Assembly (NCBI RefSeq): GCF_030272615.1 | Contig: NC_081410.1 | Coordinates: 501,418,442 to 501,482,441 of the forward strand | Length of the DNA: 64,000 nt | Origin: Cryptomeria japonica | Lineage: Eukaryota > Streptophyta > Pinopsida > Cupressales > Cupressaceae | Reading direction: 5' to 3' | In this document: positions 44,401 through 56,091 of the stretch, in pieces | Numbering within the stretch: position 1 is the first letter of the stretch | Layout: each line of letters opens with the position of its first letter | The notes under the pieces: generated by a model | Told to the model about the DNA's origin: nothing | Databases searched by the model: none | The model's input: the letters and a program-made list of their open reading frames with translations, nothing else | Made by a program: the position numbers and the translations under genes

Positions 44401-46989
44401 GCCTAGGTTTTTTAGCTACCCCAGATTTTGCCTCGATTTGTGTGCCCTTAGCTAAATTGACTCGTACAAGGAATTTTTTTTTGCCTCAGAGGTCTCTGAT
44501 GCTCAAATTGGTTGAATTATATATGAAAATTCATGGAATCTATTGGTTCCCAAAACCATAGATTGGAAAACCAAAAGGCTTTCCAGATCTTCAAGTAATC
44601 CAATCAGCCTTGGCCAACGAACAGGGACAGTCAAGGACTAGATCCCTCTGCACTTTAGGCTTCACTGAACCTAGGTGGGTGTGCCTCTTCCTCTCAAGCA
44701 CAAAAGAGGTTATTTAAAGTGGATTTAAACCTTTTAGTAGATTGCAAAACTGACAAATTATTATTTTGAAATCATACTTTATTATGTGCTTTAACTGAAT
44801 GTTTTGAAAAGAAAATGATTGTAAATGTATATTAAAAATGAGATTGCTTTCAGGACTTAAAAGAAATATGCATAGATCAATTCATATAGGATTTGGGAAG
44901 AACGTATTCATACAAACCAGAACTTTAAAAGATCAATAACAAACCAGTGCCTCTATCCAAGGATATATATGACACTTTGCAGACAAAATATCTTATCATC
45001 TCAAGAGACAATTTTTCATCAACTATGAAGGTTCATTATGTGTTACACAAACAATAAGAACTCAATATTTCACTTAATGCAACAACATGTGATTCACATC
45101 ATAGCAAATCTATACACAGATTTATCAAGAGGACAAAGATAATCATCAACACAAAAGTGTACACAATATTTAGAAAAGAAACAACGAACCTTGTATATTA
45201 ATCTTCAGGAAATAATTGCATACATAAGCTGCACTTGCAGATACTCCATTACAAATTGCTTGCACAAAATGATGCTTCTTCTTCCTACAGACTTCTCTAA
45301 TACATATAGCCTATAGCCTTACAGGTAGTGATAGATTGTACCCCTTACATACAAAAAAAGACTCCATATAAATATGTGAGCCAATAGACATGAATGAAAG
45401 GACACACCCTTTCATTTATAGAAGGAAGCTACATATAGTTGTTTTCCAAAGGACACACTCTTTGGTTTACAGATATAATTTAAAAGGAAAACCCTAAAAC
45501 ACCATACTAAATAATGCTTTAATAATATATCCTTTATCCTCTGCTTTGATAATATTTCTCGACAAATATTCATCATCTCCTCAATATCTCCTGCATAATA
45601 AGGTGAACCAATCAAATCCATTTTATTTGACCATTAACTATATCTTACCTTTGATTAGGTAATAAGCCTTTATGTAAAATACTTGTTTTAGGATAATTCA
45701 CTTAAATCAAAATATTTTACACTTGTAAATATTAAAAATAATTTGCTCGAATAATAGTTCTCATTAAATAACATAAGGTAAAAGATTTTATATAGCAAAT
45801 AAAAGCATATACTTCCTTGTGTAAAAATGATATTCGTGGAAAAACTTCTATACCTTCTCACCTTTTAGGGCAATCTAAAATAGGTTGGAAATATTTTATC
45901 ACATGGACATACCCTTGCAAATACAAATCAAACCATTAAATACATGATATGAATAATATAGCCTAATCAAAATATTCAATTTATACACATAAAGCAAAAA
46001 TATGTATATGAAAGGATTGCATTATAACATTAGTCTTCATCTTTAATAAATGTAATTTCATCACTTCGTTTGTGGTAAAAGTACATTTTCTCAAAATAAT
46101 AATAATTACACTTTGATGCTTTAAAACATTATAATTATTTACCCTAATGTAAAAAATGTTCAATTCAATAATTAGGGTAAACATATTTATAAAAGAAAAA
46201 ATCATTTATTCGATAATCAACTATAATTCATTACTTTCACTATATGTCAAAAGACATTTATAAATAAACTGTAATTACTTCCTTTGACCAAGATATTGCC
46301 TTATAAAAAAAAAACAATACAATATAGAAAAATGAAATAATGATTTTCCCTTTTGGTAAAAATGTATCCTTTCGTAATCAATAATATTCACATTATGATT
46401 TTGAAAAATAAAAAATATTTACCCTAATAAATTATTCTATTCATTGATCTATGGCAAGTATATTTATAAGAGAAAAGACAATACCATTCATCAAATGTAA
46501 TTCATTATTTTCACATAGTGTCAAAAAGCATTTGTAAATAGAATATTCTCCTTTCAAAACAATTCAAGTGGAAAATAAATAATCTTTAAAATAATAATTT
46601 TCCCTTTTCAATAGTATTTTACATGAGCGATAAAAAAAATCGTTAAGACAATAAAATACTATATCGAATTCTTTAGGTAAGTAAATACTTCATCTTAAAA
46701 AATAAAACCTTTAAAAATAAATTCCCTAAGGCAAATATTCATTAAAGGAATTTCTCGAGATATATCTCCATTAAAACATTAAGGCAAAACTCTTTCAATA
46801 ATTTTTAAAAGAAGAAATCTAAAAAAAAAGAATCATTATGATAAAAAATTTCAAAATAAGAATGTCACTTTAATAACATTTTGAAAATATTTCATCTTTA
46901 TTTTTAAACTCATAGTGATTTACCATTGGCTAAAAATCAGAATGCAAAATATTAAATTGAAATACTTACCAAATGGCGAAATAAAACAA
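41431..46989. other. AT-rich intergenic region, no gene assigned
   Basis: Highly AT-rich with poor coding potential. A minus-strand frame at 41764-42051 begins MGNKKRTQNKTSRNYSPETE and is basic, like a nucleic-acid-binding N-terminus, but soon becomes low complexity. A minus-strand frame at 43120-43407 contains a hydrophobic stretch (YLSYLSLVSIMGGFILLVLM) of unknown origin. 43.6-44.3 kb holds several tgacgtca-like sites. Confidence 0.4.
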
Positions 46990-47267
46990 TATTACCTTAT
47001 TGATCTCCATCGACATAGTTTTGCACACCTCATTGGCTCATCGGGATAACAATTTTACTTCTATACTGATCCCCGATGAGTTATTATTTCTTTTGCCCAG
47101 CTCTATCGGCCATCGGGGTAAGTATTTTATTGCTCTACCGATCACTCGATGCATTTTTCTTTTGTTACTTTATCGGTATAATTCACACCATTATCCCCGT
47201 AGGCACTTTTATCTTCATCGGGGGTCAGAATAGCCTTTTTCTATTCCTCCCGAAGTCCTGATGTTAC

Positions 47268-47395
47268 TTCGACAAATCCACGTGGGTCTCCTGCACTCTC
47301 ATTACTTTTTTCTAGAACTTGTTGTCTAGCCACAACAAGGGATCTCAACCCGCGATCTGTAAACTTGTCCATGATGCCATGCACCTTGCTTGAAT
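47268..47395 (-). pseudogene. Plasma-membrane H+-ATPase fragment
   Basis: The minus strand reads KVHGIMDKFTDRGLRSLVVA followed by RQQVLEKSNESAGDPRGFV. This matches the cytoplasmic N-domain region of plant P-type proton pumps (family wording VH-I-DKF-RGLRSLAVARQ, then E-SPGGPW-FVGLL). Similarity stops after FV, where an exon or capture boundary may lie. The surrounding longer frame (47588-47241) is not pump-like. The intact protein pumps protons across the plasma membrane; this piece of about 40 residues is not functional. Confidence 0.75.
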
Positions 47396-47966
47396 CAATT
47401 GTACCGAAAGAAGCATCCTCTTGTGAAATCAGCATTGTATGGACATTGGAATTTGTCTCACAATGACAAAGCAACCATTGAAGAAGAAGACGAATCAATC
47501 CATGAACCACAATTCTCCACAAAACCCATGGGAGAATTTGACAAACTGCCTGTCCTTGATTTATCCCAACCTTTCTCAATAGATCCATTTTGTGTGTATC
47601 TATTTATTTTTTTTGCTAAAATGTTTTAGGCCGTCACTTTCAAATCTGGGCCGTTTTTGAGCTTGCCGGCACTCCAAAAACATCAAAAACCTTGTAAAAA
47701 TGACCTCCAAGGTAAGATGAATGGTTTGGGCTTCTGTTGAGAGACAAAAATAACCATTTAAAGCTCATATTCAGCCCCCAAAAACCACTCAAATAGTAAA
47801 AACGTGAAAGAAATTTGCTGCTGATTTTTGTCTTTGTTTATTTCTATTCTTTCAAATTCATACTAGAATTTTTGTTGCTATATAAAAAATCAGTGTTTGA
47901 TTTATTTGTCACACGTAGCATTCCACATAGACTATTTTTCTGCTTCCATTTTGAGAAGAACCTCTT

Positions 47967-48082
47967 TGCATCTCCAAGATACACAGGAAGATCAAGTGCA
48001 CGCCCAACTGCCATATGTTCACTTCGTACATCTAATACCACAAATGCAAACTCTCCTCTTGGTGCCAAAAGAAGACCCACTT
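47967..48082 (-). pseudogene. KEA1/2-type K+/H+ antiporter fragment, internally deleted
   Basis: The minus strand reads VGLLLAPRGEFAFV, then VLDVRSEHMAVGRALDLPVY, ending LGDA. In plant KEA antiporters the first block is in the last membrane part and the second in the KTN (RCK) nucleotide-binding domain. They are separated by roughly 75-80 residues there but are joined here at about 48040, with a FV microhomology. Intact KEA proteins exchange potassium for protons in the plastid envelope. Only about 38 residues are left. The family assignment is from memory of the conserved motifs. Confidence 0.75.
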
Positions 48083-48185
48083 GAATAGTAACAATAATTG
48101 ATATAACAACAACTCTTCATTGGGGGATCGGGGAAGCTTGAGAATGCTTACACCGATACCCGATGGGTTAAACCCATCGGGCCCC

Positions 48186-50189
48186 ATCTCATAATATTGA
48201 TGCATCTTTATTTATAAAGTTTTCTAAAATCATTATTTAAAATGATTTACTTTTTGGAAAAACTTTTAATTCTTTTGGCAATATATCAAATCTTTTATTT
48301 AAAAGATTTACAAAATATGCTCTCCATAAAACTCGTTATATATTTAGTAAAAATTGAAATCCGAGCATTCATATTTCGCCTTTTTAAATAAATTCTTTTA
48401 TTTTCTCTTGTAATCTTTTATTTAAAAGATTAAATATATGCTTCAGATGCTTTTATGGTGCATATTTTTAAATCAATGATTCAAAAATATATTCTTCCCA
48501 TCTAATATTTGCACTTATTTCTTTTGGAACTTAATGTTTTAAATCTTCTATTTAAAATATTTAAACATATGTTTGCACAAAATGCCCTTTGCAAAATTAT
48601 TTATGAAAAAATATATATAGGAACTAACATCGTCCAATTCCTGCAGATAACATATAAGCTGCAATTTGTGTTAGTTTTTTTTAAAGAAAAAATAAACTTT
48701 TGCAAACCCTAACAAAAATTTAGGTAATACAAATAATTTCATCATGCCTAGAATTTTAGACATTAATATTTCATTTCTCGAATAAAATGTAAATAAATGG
48801 CTATCATAAAAATATGAAAAGAAAACATATGGCTCTAAAATATTAACATTTCATAGGCATGATTTGTTCAACGTGATGCTCCTGCAATAATTTTATCAAT
48901 ATCCAACCATAATCATTTTGATAAAACTTTTGAATTTCATATTGTAAATTTGAAAAAAATGCATTTAGATTAGCCTTAGAAAACATATCAAACGATATCG
49001 TATGATTCTGAAATTTGAATCGTAGGTCCTCATATATACATAAAATACAGAGGAATAATTAATTTGACATAATGGTATTTAGATGGAAAGAAAATATAAT
49101 TCAAAAAGGCATACCTGGGATGGTTCCACATCTGCAACCACATACATACCTGAAAATCGACCTCTTGACCTGTGCACCAAACCTGTTTTCCGAGAGTTGG
49201 AAATGGATGAACCTGCTTGATTGTAGGTGTTGTACATGATTGAACACAAAAATCTGCTTTTGTGTATAGAATCTGGAATTCTAAAATTTAAAAATTTTAG
49301 GGTTCCAACATAATCGACCTCCTAAAGCCAAACGTGAGGTCCTTTTGTGCCCAAATTGCTCCGAAAAATAGGTGACCTCTGGATCACAAAAAAGTTGATT
49401 TTTCAAACCCTCATAGATCTGGCCCCGTGAATAAAAAATTGACAAATAAAAGGTTAATCTTGACTATTTGACATGTGTTGGATTCAATGGTGAGGTTCAA
49501 ATCAACCCAAATTGCATAGAAGACCTGCTCTGGTAGAATCTCCCAATTAAACGAACAGGAAAGCCTCAGGTCTGAAACTCTGATACTATGTAAAAGTTGT
49601 AAAATACAACCTCACAAAACCCAGTGAACACTTGTATGCAGACAACCTGTCACAACAATGGAAGATTCACAAAACACAAAGATTGCTTTGAAAACCCAGA
49701 GCAAGAATATGCAATAATAATAATCAGATTGGTTAAGGAATACAAAGGGATCAATCCTTATAAAAGGAGATCAAAGCTAAAAGCTAAAACCCTAAAAGCA
49801 ATTAATAATTAATATTCCTAAGTTTAGCTTCTTAAATTTAGACTAAGTGAAATAGAGAAAATGTGACTTAATTATTAAATCAATATGATTTAATTAATTA
49901 AGTAAACTAATACATTTTACTCTAACAATTATTATAGTGCTTTGCTTTCATAGATTTAGTTTTTTGCATTCAAATATTTTATTTTATTGTTTATGTTTAG
50001 GGTTTTTATTTGTGTTTTTATTTTTTTATTCACAACATATGGCAAATGGAGTGTAGTAGAGGTGGTTTCGATTGATCAAAGACAAAAAAAAAACCTCAAA
50101 CTACTAATTATTTTCTTATAGGCGTAGATTAGGAAATTGTCTGTGATTTCTAGATTAGATCACATTTAGTTTTGGTGATTAAAATTAAC
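48186..50189. other. AT-rich intergenic region, nothing recognised
   Basis: AT-rich sequence with no domain on either strand. The last part (49.1-49.8 kb) has somewhat more even composition and ctctgatactatgtaaaag wording seen near Copia primer regions, but no primer site or LTR pair is present. Confidence 0.4.
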
Positions 50190-50380
50190 AAAGTTTTTAC
50201 TGTGTTTGGAGTGCTAGGCTCATTTGTGTTTAATCCTTAGTGGGCCTACCTCCCGAGAAGCCCTTAAGGCTAGGTGTGAGAGAACGACTCAAGTGGTAAC
50301 AAGCTAAAGCCAAGCTACTTTTGAGCCACTGTAAAAAAATGTGTTTGTGACAAAATTCATAAGCAACAAGTGCGGATGTG
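50190..50380 (-). repeat. Inverted repeat, right arm
   Basis: This is the reverse-complement partner of 41231-41430. The homologous sequence family continues outward to about 50500 (gcaagggctaggagacctct), which the left arm cannot show because of the Copia insertion. Confidence 0.75.
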
Positions 50381-50570
50381 TCATATCGATGTAAGTCTCC
50401 CTCGGTATTCGTGTGATGTGTAATCCACATAGTGATGCATAAAACCCCGCAAGGGCTAGGAGACCTCTTAAATGAGAAAAATGTTGCATGTATGGGCACA
50501 TGAATGAATTCCCTTACTAGAAACCAATTTTTGTAGTAGCTAAAGTCCTTCTATTTGTTGGTGCAGGAAG

Positions 50571-51131
50571 TGTTAGAGTATTCGGGTATTTACTTGATTA
50601 ATTAAACATTATTTGTTTAATTATTTAAGTTCCCTTCATCTCTTTTACACTTAAGCTAACTTTAGGTGCATATAATTAATTATTTTAATTAATTATTATG
50701 TGCAAACCTAGGTTTTCCCTTTTAGGGTTTCTTGACCTATTAAAGGTTGAGTTCTTTCTTTTCATTGTATGAAGAAGGATTATTATTGAGCTCTCATCTT
50801 TTGGAGCATATTTTCCTGTGTATTCTTTCCTTCTATGATTCGCTTCATTGCTTCTCCTTGTAACAGGTTTTTCAGCTTGCAGAGATTATTTGGGCTCCTG
50901 TGGTGTTGTATTTTCTCAACTCCTATAGGAAGTTGGACCTTTGAAGTCATCCTACACTCTCGCAATTCAAAGTAGAGATAGTAAGTTCCTCTAGATCTTC
51001 GGGTCTGTGGGAATTCAATTTTGGTATGCTCGAGAAGTGAGTGTCATGGTGGGGGATCCAGTGCTACCAAACTTCTAAGCTACCAACTTTGAATAAGTAT
51101 GGCTTGGATTTATCCATAGTGGGAACCCAAC
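50571..51131 (+). repeat. Candidate Gypsy 5' LTR
   Basis: TGTTAGAGTA at 50571 and CCCAACA at 51131 could be the TG and CA ends, about 561 bp apart. Promoter-like wording is weak, and no second LTR is in the window to confirm it. A clear primer site is not seen after 51131. Treat the limits as tentative. Confidence 0.35.
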
Positions 51132-53150
51132 AAATATTGTCCTGGCCAACCTAGGATTTGTGTACTTGACTGTGCATGTTAGTTCAATCATATTGTCTTC
51201 TGAGTGTCTACAATTTTATACTTCACTAAAACATTAGAAACATTTCAAGAACATTTCAACATTTCCAGAAACTAAAAATAGGAAAACTCAAAATTTTGCA
51301 TTAGGTCACTTAGGTTTTTGTATTATTACAATTACCATTTTGCATTTGTCTTGCTAGGGTTTCACATTAGCTCTATCAGAATTTCACATTTTTCAATCTA
51401 TCATTTTGCATATGTCATGTAGGTGCTCAATTAGAAAATTATAAGGTCTACTGCGAAAGTTTATAATGTCCCTCTTCCTTTTTGCGATCGAAAGTCTACT
51501 TACAGTCTCTTAGGTCTCATAGATTGCATATCCTTAATAGTCCTTATTTTACATCTACGTTATCTCAAAATCAGGTTCAAATACTTGTTCAAGGAGTCAT
51601 TGAGAATCAAGAGACCTAGTACCCTTGATAAATTATTAATCAATCATTGTGCCCTTGCTCATAAGTCTAGTATAGGGTGCCCTCAATCATAATCTCAAAC
51701 CGGGTCAAAACAATCTCCAATACTCTTTGTGCAGTGTCACAAACTTGGTCTTTGATTTTCCCTCATTAGCATTTGCATCTTCATCCTAGAGGTCATATTG
51801 TATTCATTTAGAATAATCTCATAACATGTGTCAAGACGGTGTTACCTGGTGAAGGTATCTTCCCAGTTTTGCAACATGATTTAGGACCCAACGATGATCA
51901 AGAAGACATCATCTCAGGTCTCAATAATTTTGCTTGGAGGTTGAAAAGAAACACACCCCAATACATTGGAATCACCTTTTTTCTAGACTTGACGAGATAA
52001 GAAAAGCCCATCGGATTGAGACCGAAGCTAAGAGAGAAATCCTTTAGTAGAGACTTGAGAGACTTAGGCTTCAACCAACCTCCTCAACCTAATCCTCTGT
52101 AAAGTGTCTAGCCAGTTTGCATACTTAGTTTGTCAGCAATATTAGGTTCTTGCATTCAAGTCCTTAGTGCATCATAACTTGTTACAGAGTGTGCATTACA
52201 TCCTTGAGTTGTCTTGGGATTCCTTATGCCAATCACTCGATTGCAACTTGAGCTAGGAGTCAAATGGACCCAAGCAATGACCCTACATTCAATCCTATTA
52301 GCACTATAAACTTGTCATCTTACACACATGGATAACCCCGAAGGGGTGCAACATTGCCAGCAAATATGAATAACATGTCGTCACTAGATGAGATTCAACA
52401 CAACTTGATGATTGAAGAGCTTTAGGTCGCACAACAAGATCTGCAAGTTCTCACAACCCTTAATGCTCTTCTTAATCATGACAAAGACATAAACCTTTCA
52501 TTATTGTTGCAAAACGAAGCTAAATTACCACTTGATGTTGATGTTGCAACAATATTACCAGTAGGAACCACATTCAACCAAAACACATATCCAACATCAG
52601 GATCATCTACTCAACACACACACACACACACACATGTTGTGTCTTCTAGCTTTACTCAAAATACAACACATAACACACAAGCAGTGTCAACCCAAGCCAC
52701 CGTGGCTTCAACCACGAGCTCACATTTTGGCATGACATCTTCAAGTGCAAACATTACATTACAAATACATGCTAGTATTTCTTCACAAACAACAACCAAT
52801 GTCTCAAACATCTCATCTTAGAGCTTGGTCAGTATTTCTCAAATTTTGGCTCCAATGACCACCATGCAACCTCCAATGTTGATATCCACGTGATCGACTT
52901 ATAGCAATCAAAACTTGATCAAGGTCCCATTAATCTATTTGGATCAACCCAACCTAATGTCAATACGCACTTTGCATATTTTTCTCTGTCCTGTGAAATT
53001 AATAGTACACAAATTCATAACCGATCAACATTCCAACAACCTCTAGTTTACACGAATACTAATCCCTTTGTTGGAAACACCTATGCATCAAACATGCCGC
53101 TAACTTAGATAGATCTTCTCGCTCAACAAGTCTAGATTTTACAGAAAAAG
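51132..53150 (+). other. Gypsy leader and N-terminal gag region, decayed
   Basis: The leader is similar in wording to 23.46-23.66 kb (ttttgcattt, tttcacatt). A plus-strand frame at 52504-52821 is rich in Thr, Gln and Ser with a (CA)n run at 52614-52634, consistent with a low-complexity N-terminal gag spacer. No domain call beyond that. Confidence 0.45.
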
Positions 53151-53770
53151 ATGACCCATCTTCAAACCAAAAATGAGAAGAAAATCTACACTATGGAAGA
53201 TCTCCATCCATACCCATTTGATCAAACATTATATATGTCATCTTTCTCGCCACACTTTGAAACTCCAAAATTTGAGAAGTATAGAGGAAAAGGTGATCCA
53301 AGAGATCATATGAAAGAGTTCTTTATAACTTTCAAAGAAGTGGTAGATGAAGATACATACTTGACGCATCTATTTACTAAAAGTCTTGGTGGTCAGGCCT
53401 TGGAATGGTTCTTACCTCTGACAATAAGCTCATGGGGTGAACTGGGTGAACAATTTATTACAAACTTCAACATAATATAGACAATCATGTGACATCGATG
53501 GACTTATGTGATACAAAACAAAAGGAAGGTGAATCCTTTACCTCTTTCTTGCAAAGTTGGTGTTCTCTTGCTCGAAGATATCCTTATCATATTATAGAAA
53601 AGGAGCAAATAGACATATTCACTGTGAATTTGGTCCCACAAATCAAGTACCCATTACAAATTTAGTGTCTTAGTTTATTCCACCAAGTTATAGAGAAAGG
53701 CCTGAAATGCGAAAAGGGTCTCATTGAACAAGGAATTCTAAAGAATAATAAGGACATCAATTCAGGTAAT
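53151..53770 (+). pseudogene. Gypsy gag (retrotransposon gag domain)
   Basis: MEDLHPYPFDQTLYMSSF, then PKFEKYRGKGDPRDHMKEFF, HLFTKSLGGQALEWFLPL and SSWGELGEQFITNF form a typical Ty3/Gypsy gag domain. A TAG at about 53478 follows, then a shifted frame continues as DLCDTKQKEGESFTSFLQSW and IDIFTVNLVPQIKYPLQI. The gag would assemble the particle. Confidence 0.85.
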
Positions 53771-54059
53771 GAAAAGTCCAAGTTCTAGTCAGAATAAAAA
53801 TGTGACAAATGATGGAGTTGTCGACGCATGAGTGGTGAATAGAGCTCAACCCATGGTTTCATCACAAGGACTTGTCAATTCCTTTACTCCAAATACAAAC
53901 CAATTTCAAGATATTAACATAGCTTCCACAAATGCAGCACAATCAACTAATCCTTGACCTCCAAGGAACAATGCACCAAATCAAAATTATACACCACTTG
54001 CAGAGCCTATTGAATTAGCCCTCAAGAAGTTGATCCAAACCAATATGATATCCTACCAG

Positions 54060-54190
54060 AGGTGAAACTATATGAACCAGGTCCCTTCAAATTGGCCTAG
54101 TGGAATGACAATGACTTCTGCAATTACCATCAGACTAAGGGTCATAAGACATCTAGTTGTTAGAAGTTCAAAAATCTAATTTAGGATCTT
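54060..54190 (+). pseudogene. Gypsy gag zinc knuckle
   Basis: In an interrupted frame, FCNYHQTKGHKTSSC gives a C-X2-H... CCHC-like variant (Cys, His, His, Cys) followed by KFKNLI and LIDQGDITID. This arrangement is found in plant Gypsy gag proteins upstream of the protease. Stops at both sides. Confidence 0.65.
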
Positions 54191-54681
54191 ATTGATCAAG
54201 GAGATATAACCATAGATAACACTAAAGTGTCTTCTAATATAGATCATATCATTTTTAATGACCCATTTTTCAAGCATGATAAAGGGAAGGCCTTGAGTTT
54301 GGGCCTGCAAGATAATAATGTAAATTATAACAAAGTCTCATATGATTACATAATTAATGCCATCAGTTAGGTAGATGAAATAGTTGTGACCATCATTGTC
54401 AAACCCAAGATTACTGATTGTACAGTAGTCACCTGTCGTTCAAAAGTCACACTCCAAGGAGTTCCTCCAAATCCTCCTCCACCTATGGGGAACTATAATA
54501 TTATTGAGTAGATGAAGAAAACCCCCACATAGATATCTATTTTTGAATTTCTACACATATCTCCAACTCATAGGGCCATCCTGGACAAAGTCCTGTGTGA
54601 GTTTGTGGTTTCTAGAGACATTGATGAAAATACCTTTCAAGCTATGGTTGGGAATTTAGATACAACTCCCAGTGTTGCTTT

Positions 54682-54775
54682 TACAGAGCAAGATATACCA
54701 ACAGATAGACCATCACATAATAATCCATTACAGAGCAAGATATACCAATAGATAGACCATCACATAATAATCCAT
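54682..54775 (+). repeat. 47-bp tandem duplication in Gypsy
   Basis: The unit 54682-54728 (tacagagcaagatataccaa onward) is repeated at 54729-54775 with one C/T difference. Because 47 is not a multiple of three, it shifts the reading frame before the protease. It is recent relative to the rest of the decay. Confidence 0.9.
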
Positions 54776-56091
54776 TACATCTAGAAATATTTGTTCACAA
54801 GAAGAAAATCAAGAGAGTGTTGATAGACGACAGGGCTAGTTTAAACATATGTACCTTGAACTATTGGCAATTGACACTCATTCGGTGGTCTCTGGTAGAT
54901 GATTATTGGTTTAGGATTGTCATTTATGGAAACTCTTCATGAAGATACAATCCGGTGGTCATAATTCTTCTTATCCAAAAGCAGGTGTTAACCAGTAGTT
55001 GATTAACCGGTATTCCAAGTAGAACAGAGCATTTTTGGGTCAGGAAGCTTTCTGGTGATTGCGGTGCATTGAATCATGTTCTTGTTGATTGGGCCAACTT
55101 AAACACATCATTTTATTATTATTTTTGTGATCCACAATTATCCCTTTGGATCCGGTCAAGTTGACATGTGACTACACGTTACACCTTCAGGCCGACATGA
55201 TGTATGACCTATTTTGTGGTTACCAGTATATAAGTTTGGTGTGGGTGATCTTTTTAATGCATGGTGTGATTGTATGAAAGAAAGAGGTGATTGAGAATAC
55301 ATTTTGGCATAGTTTCACATGTGTATTCTTGATCTGGTACCTGACTAAGACAAAGGACAAGGCAAAATAGAGCAGAACAACAAGGGTGATCTAGTTAGTG
55401 CATTCAACACTCAACCGAAACTCATCCAAGCATTGTAGATGTTATTTTAGAGTTCATACATTGTAATTCATCACTGTAACAACTTTGTATGTCATTGAGA
55501 CTTCCCTGAGGGTTGTAGCCTTCTGGGTTATTGTAATTGAGTAGTGAGCTCTAGGAAGTGTGCTTGAATGCCTGTGCATTCTCATTTTGTAATATTGTTT
55601 TGCTACTGGCCATAGTGGAATAATATTGTGGGTTCAAATCCCACCGTGGTTTTTCCCATTTGGGTTTCTACGTAAAAATAATGGTGTTATGATCTTGTGG
55701 TTGTTTGTTTCATGTTTCTGCATTTCAGTTCTTAGTGTTTGCATCTGGTGGTTGAAAGTTAAGTTGGAAAATCTGCTAACCGGTAGATCACTAATTCACC
55801 CCCCCCTCTCAATGATCCCTGATTCCAACATGAACTTGGTCAAAGCCTTGGAATATTCAGAACTCCACATTTATCCCACTAAAATGATAATCATCAAAGC
55901 TTATGATGATGAAGAACGCCCCTTAAAAGGCGTGGTCACTTTACCAGTGCAAGTTGGACCTGTTATCACAGACACTACATTTCAAAACTTGGATAGAAAA
56001 TTGGGATATAATATGCTATTGAGATGCCCATGGTCACATGCTATGCAAGAAGTTCTATCTACATTCCATTAGTGTGTTAAGTTCCCATATA
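54776..56091 (+). pseudogene. Gypsy protease, split by solo LTR
   Basis: The first part (to 54861) contains a RVLIDDRASLNICTLN region; the active-site D-G-G/S triad of relatives reads D-D-R here. The second part (55831-56091) resumes with LVKALEYSELHIYPTKMIII, then GVVTLPVQVGPVITDTTF and LGYNMLLRCPWSHAM, ending near HQCVKFP. The two parts join in phase across the solo LTR. The protease would mature gag. Both the active-site changes and the insertion make it dead. Confidence 0.85.
54862..55830 (+). mobile_element. Solo LTR (Copia-type) in Gypsy protease
   Basis: 969 bp from TATTGGCAATT (a TG start changed to TA) to GATTCCAACA, flanked by TGAAC at 54857-54861 and 55831-55835. A TATATAA box lies at 55227-55233, and a gtttttcccatttgggtttc block and a C-run occur near the 3' end (55797-55806), as in the 5' LTR at 39986-41230. 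The interrupted protease frame resumes in phase after it. It formed when the two LTRs of a whole element recombined. Confidence 0.85.

Larger units (their letters stand above)
46990..48185. mobile_element. Candidate gene-capturing DNA transposon (CATCGGGG motifs)
   Basis: CATCGGGG or its reverse complement recurs at about 47039, 47071, 47111 and 47216 on the left, and at about 48125, 48157 and 48175 on the right. A perfect 11-bp-arm hairpin (CCCGATGGGTT with its complement) lies at 48159-48181. Between the motif clusters lie fragments of two unrelated host genes on the same strand. Subterminal motif clusters around host exons suggest a Pack-type element. Element ends were not found. Confidence 0.45.
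50571..56091 (+). mobile_element. Gypsy-type gag-protease relic with LTR, no polymerase seen
   Basis: A candidate LTR, a leader with tttgcattt words, a Ty3/Gypsy gag domain, a zinc knuckle and a retropepsin-like protease occur in order. After the protease (56091) I can read no reverse transcriptase or integrase on the plus strand up to 60 kb. It is either a truncated element or a gag-protease-only non-autonomous one. A solo LTR of another family splits the protease. Confidence 0.7.

Noticed and set aside
47390-47629. Plus-strand frame opposite the H+-ATPase fragment
   Set aside because: It is antisense to a recognised fragment, and no family could be named for its acidic stretch, though a third captured piece cannot be excluded.
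55628-55650. tRNA T-arm-like gggttcaaatcccacc
   Set aside because: No cloverleaf around it. It lies in the solo LTR near its Copia-type tttttcccatttggg block.
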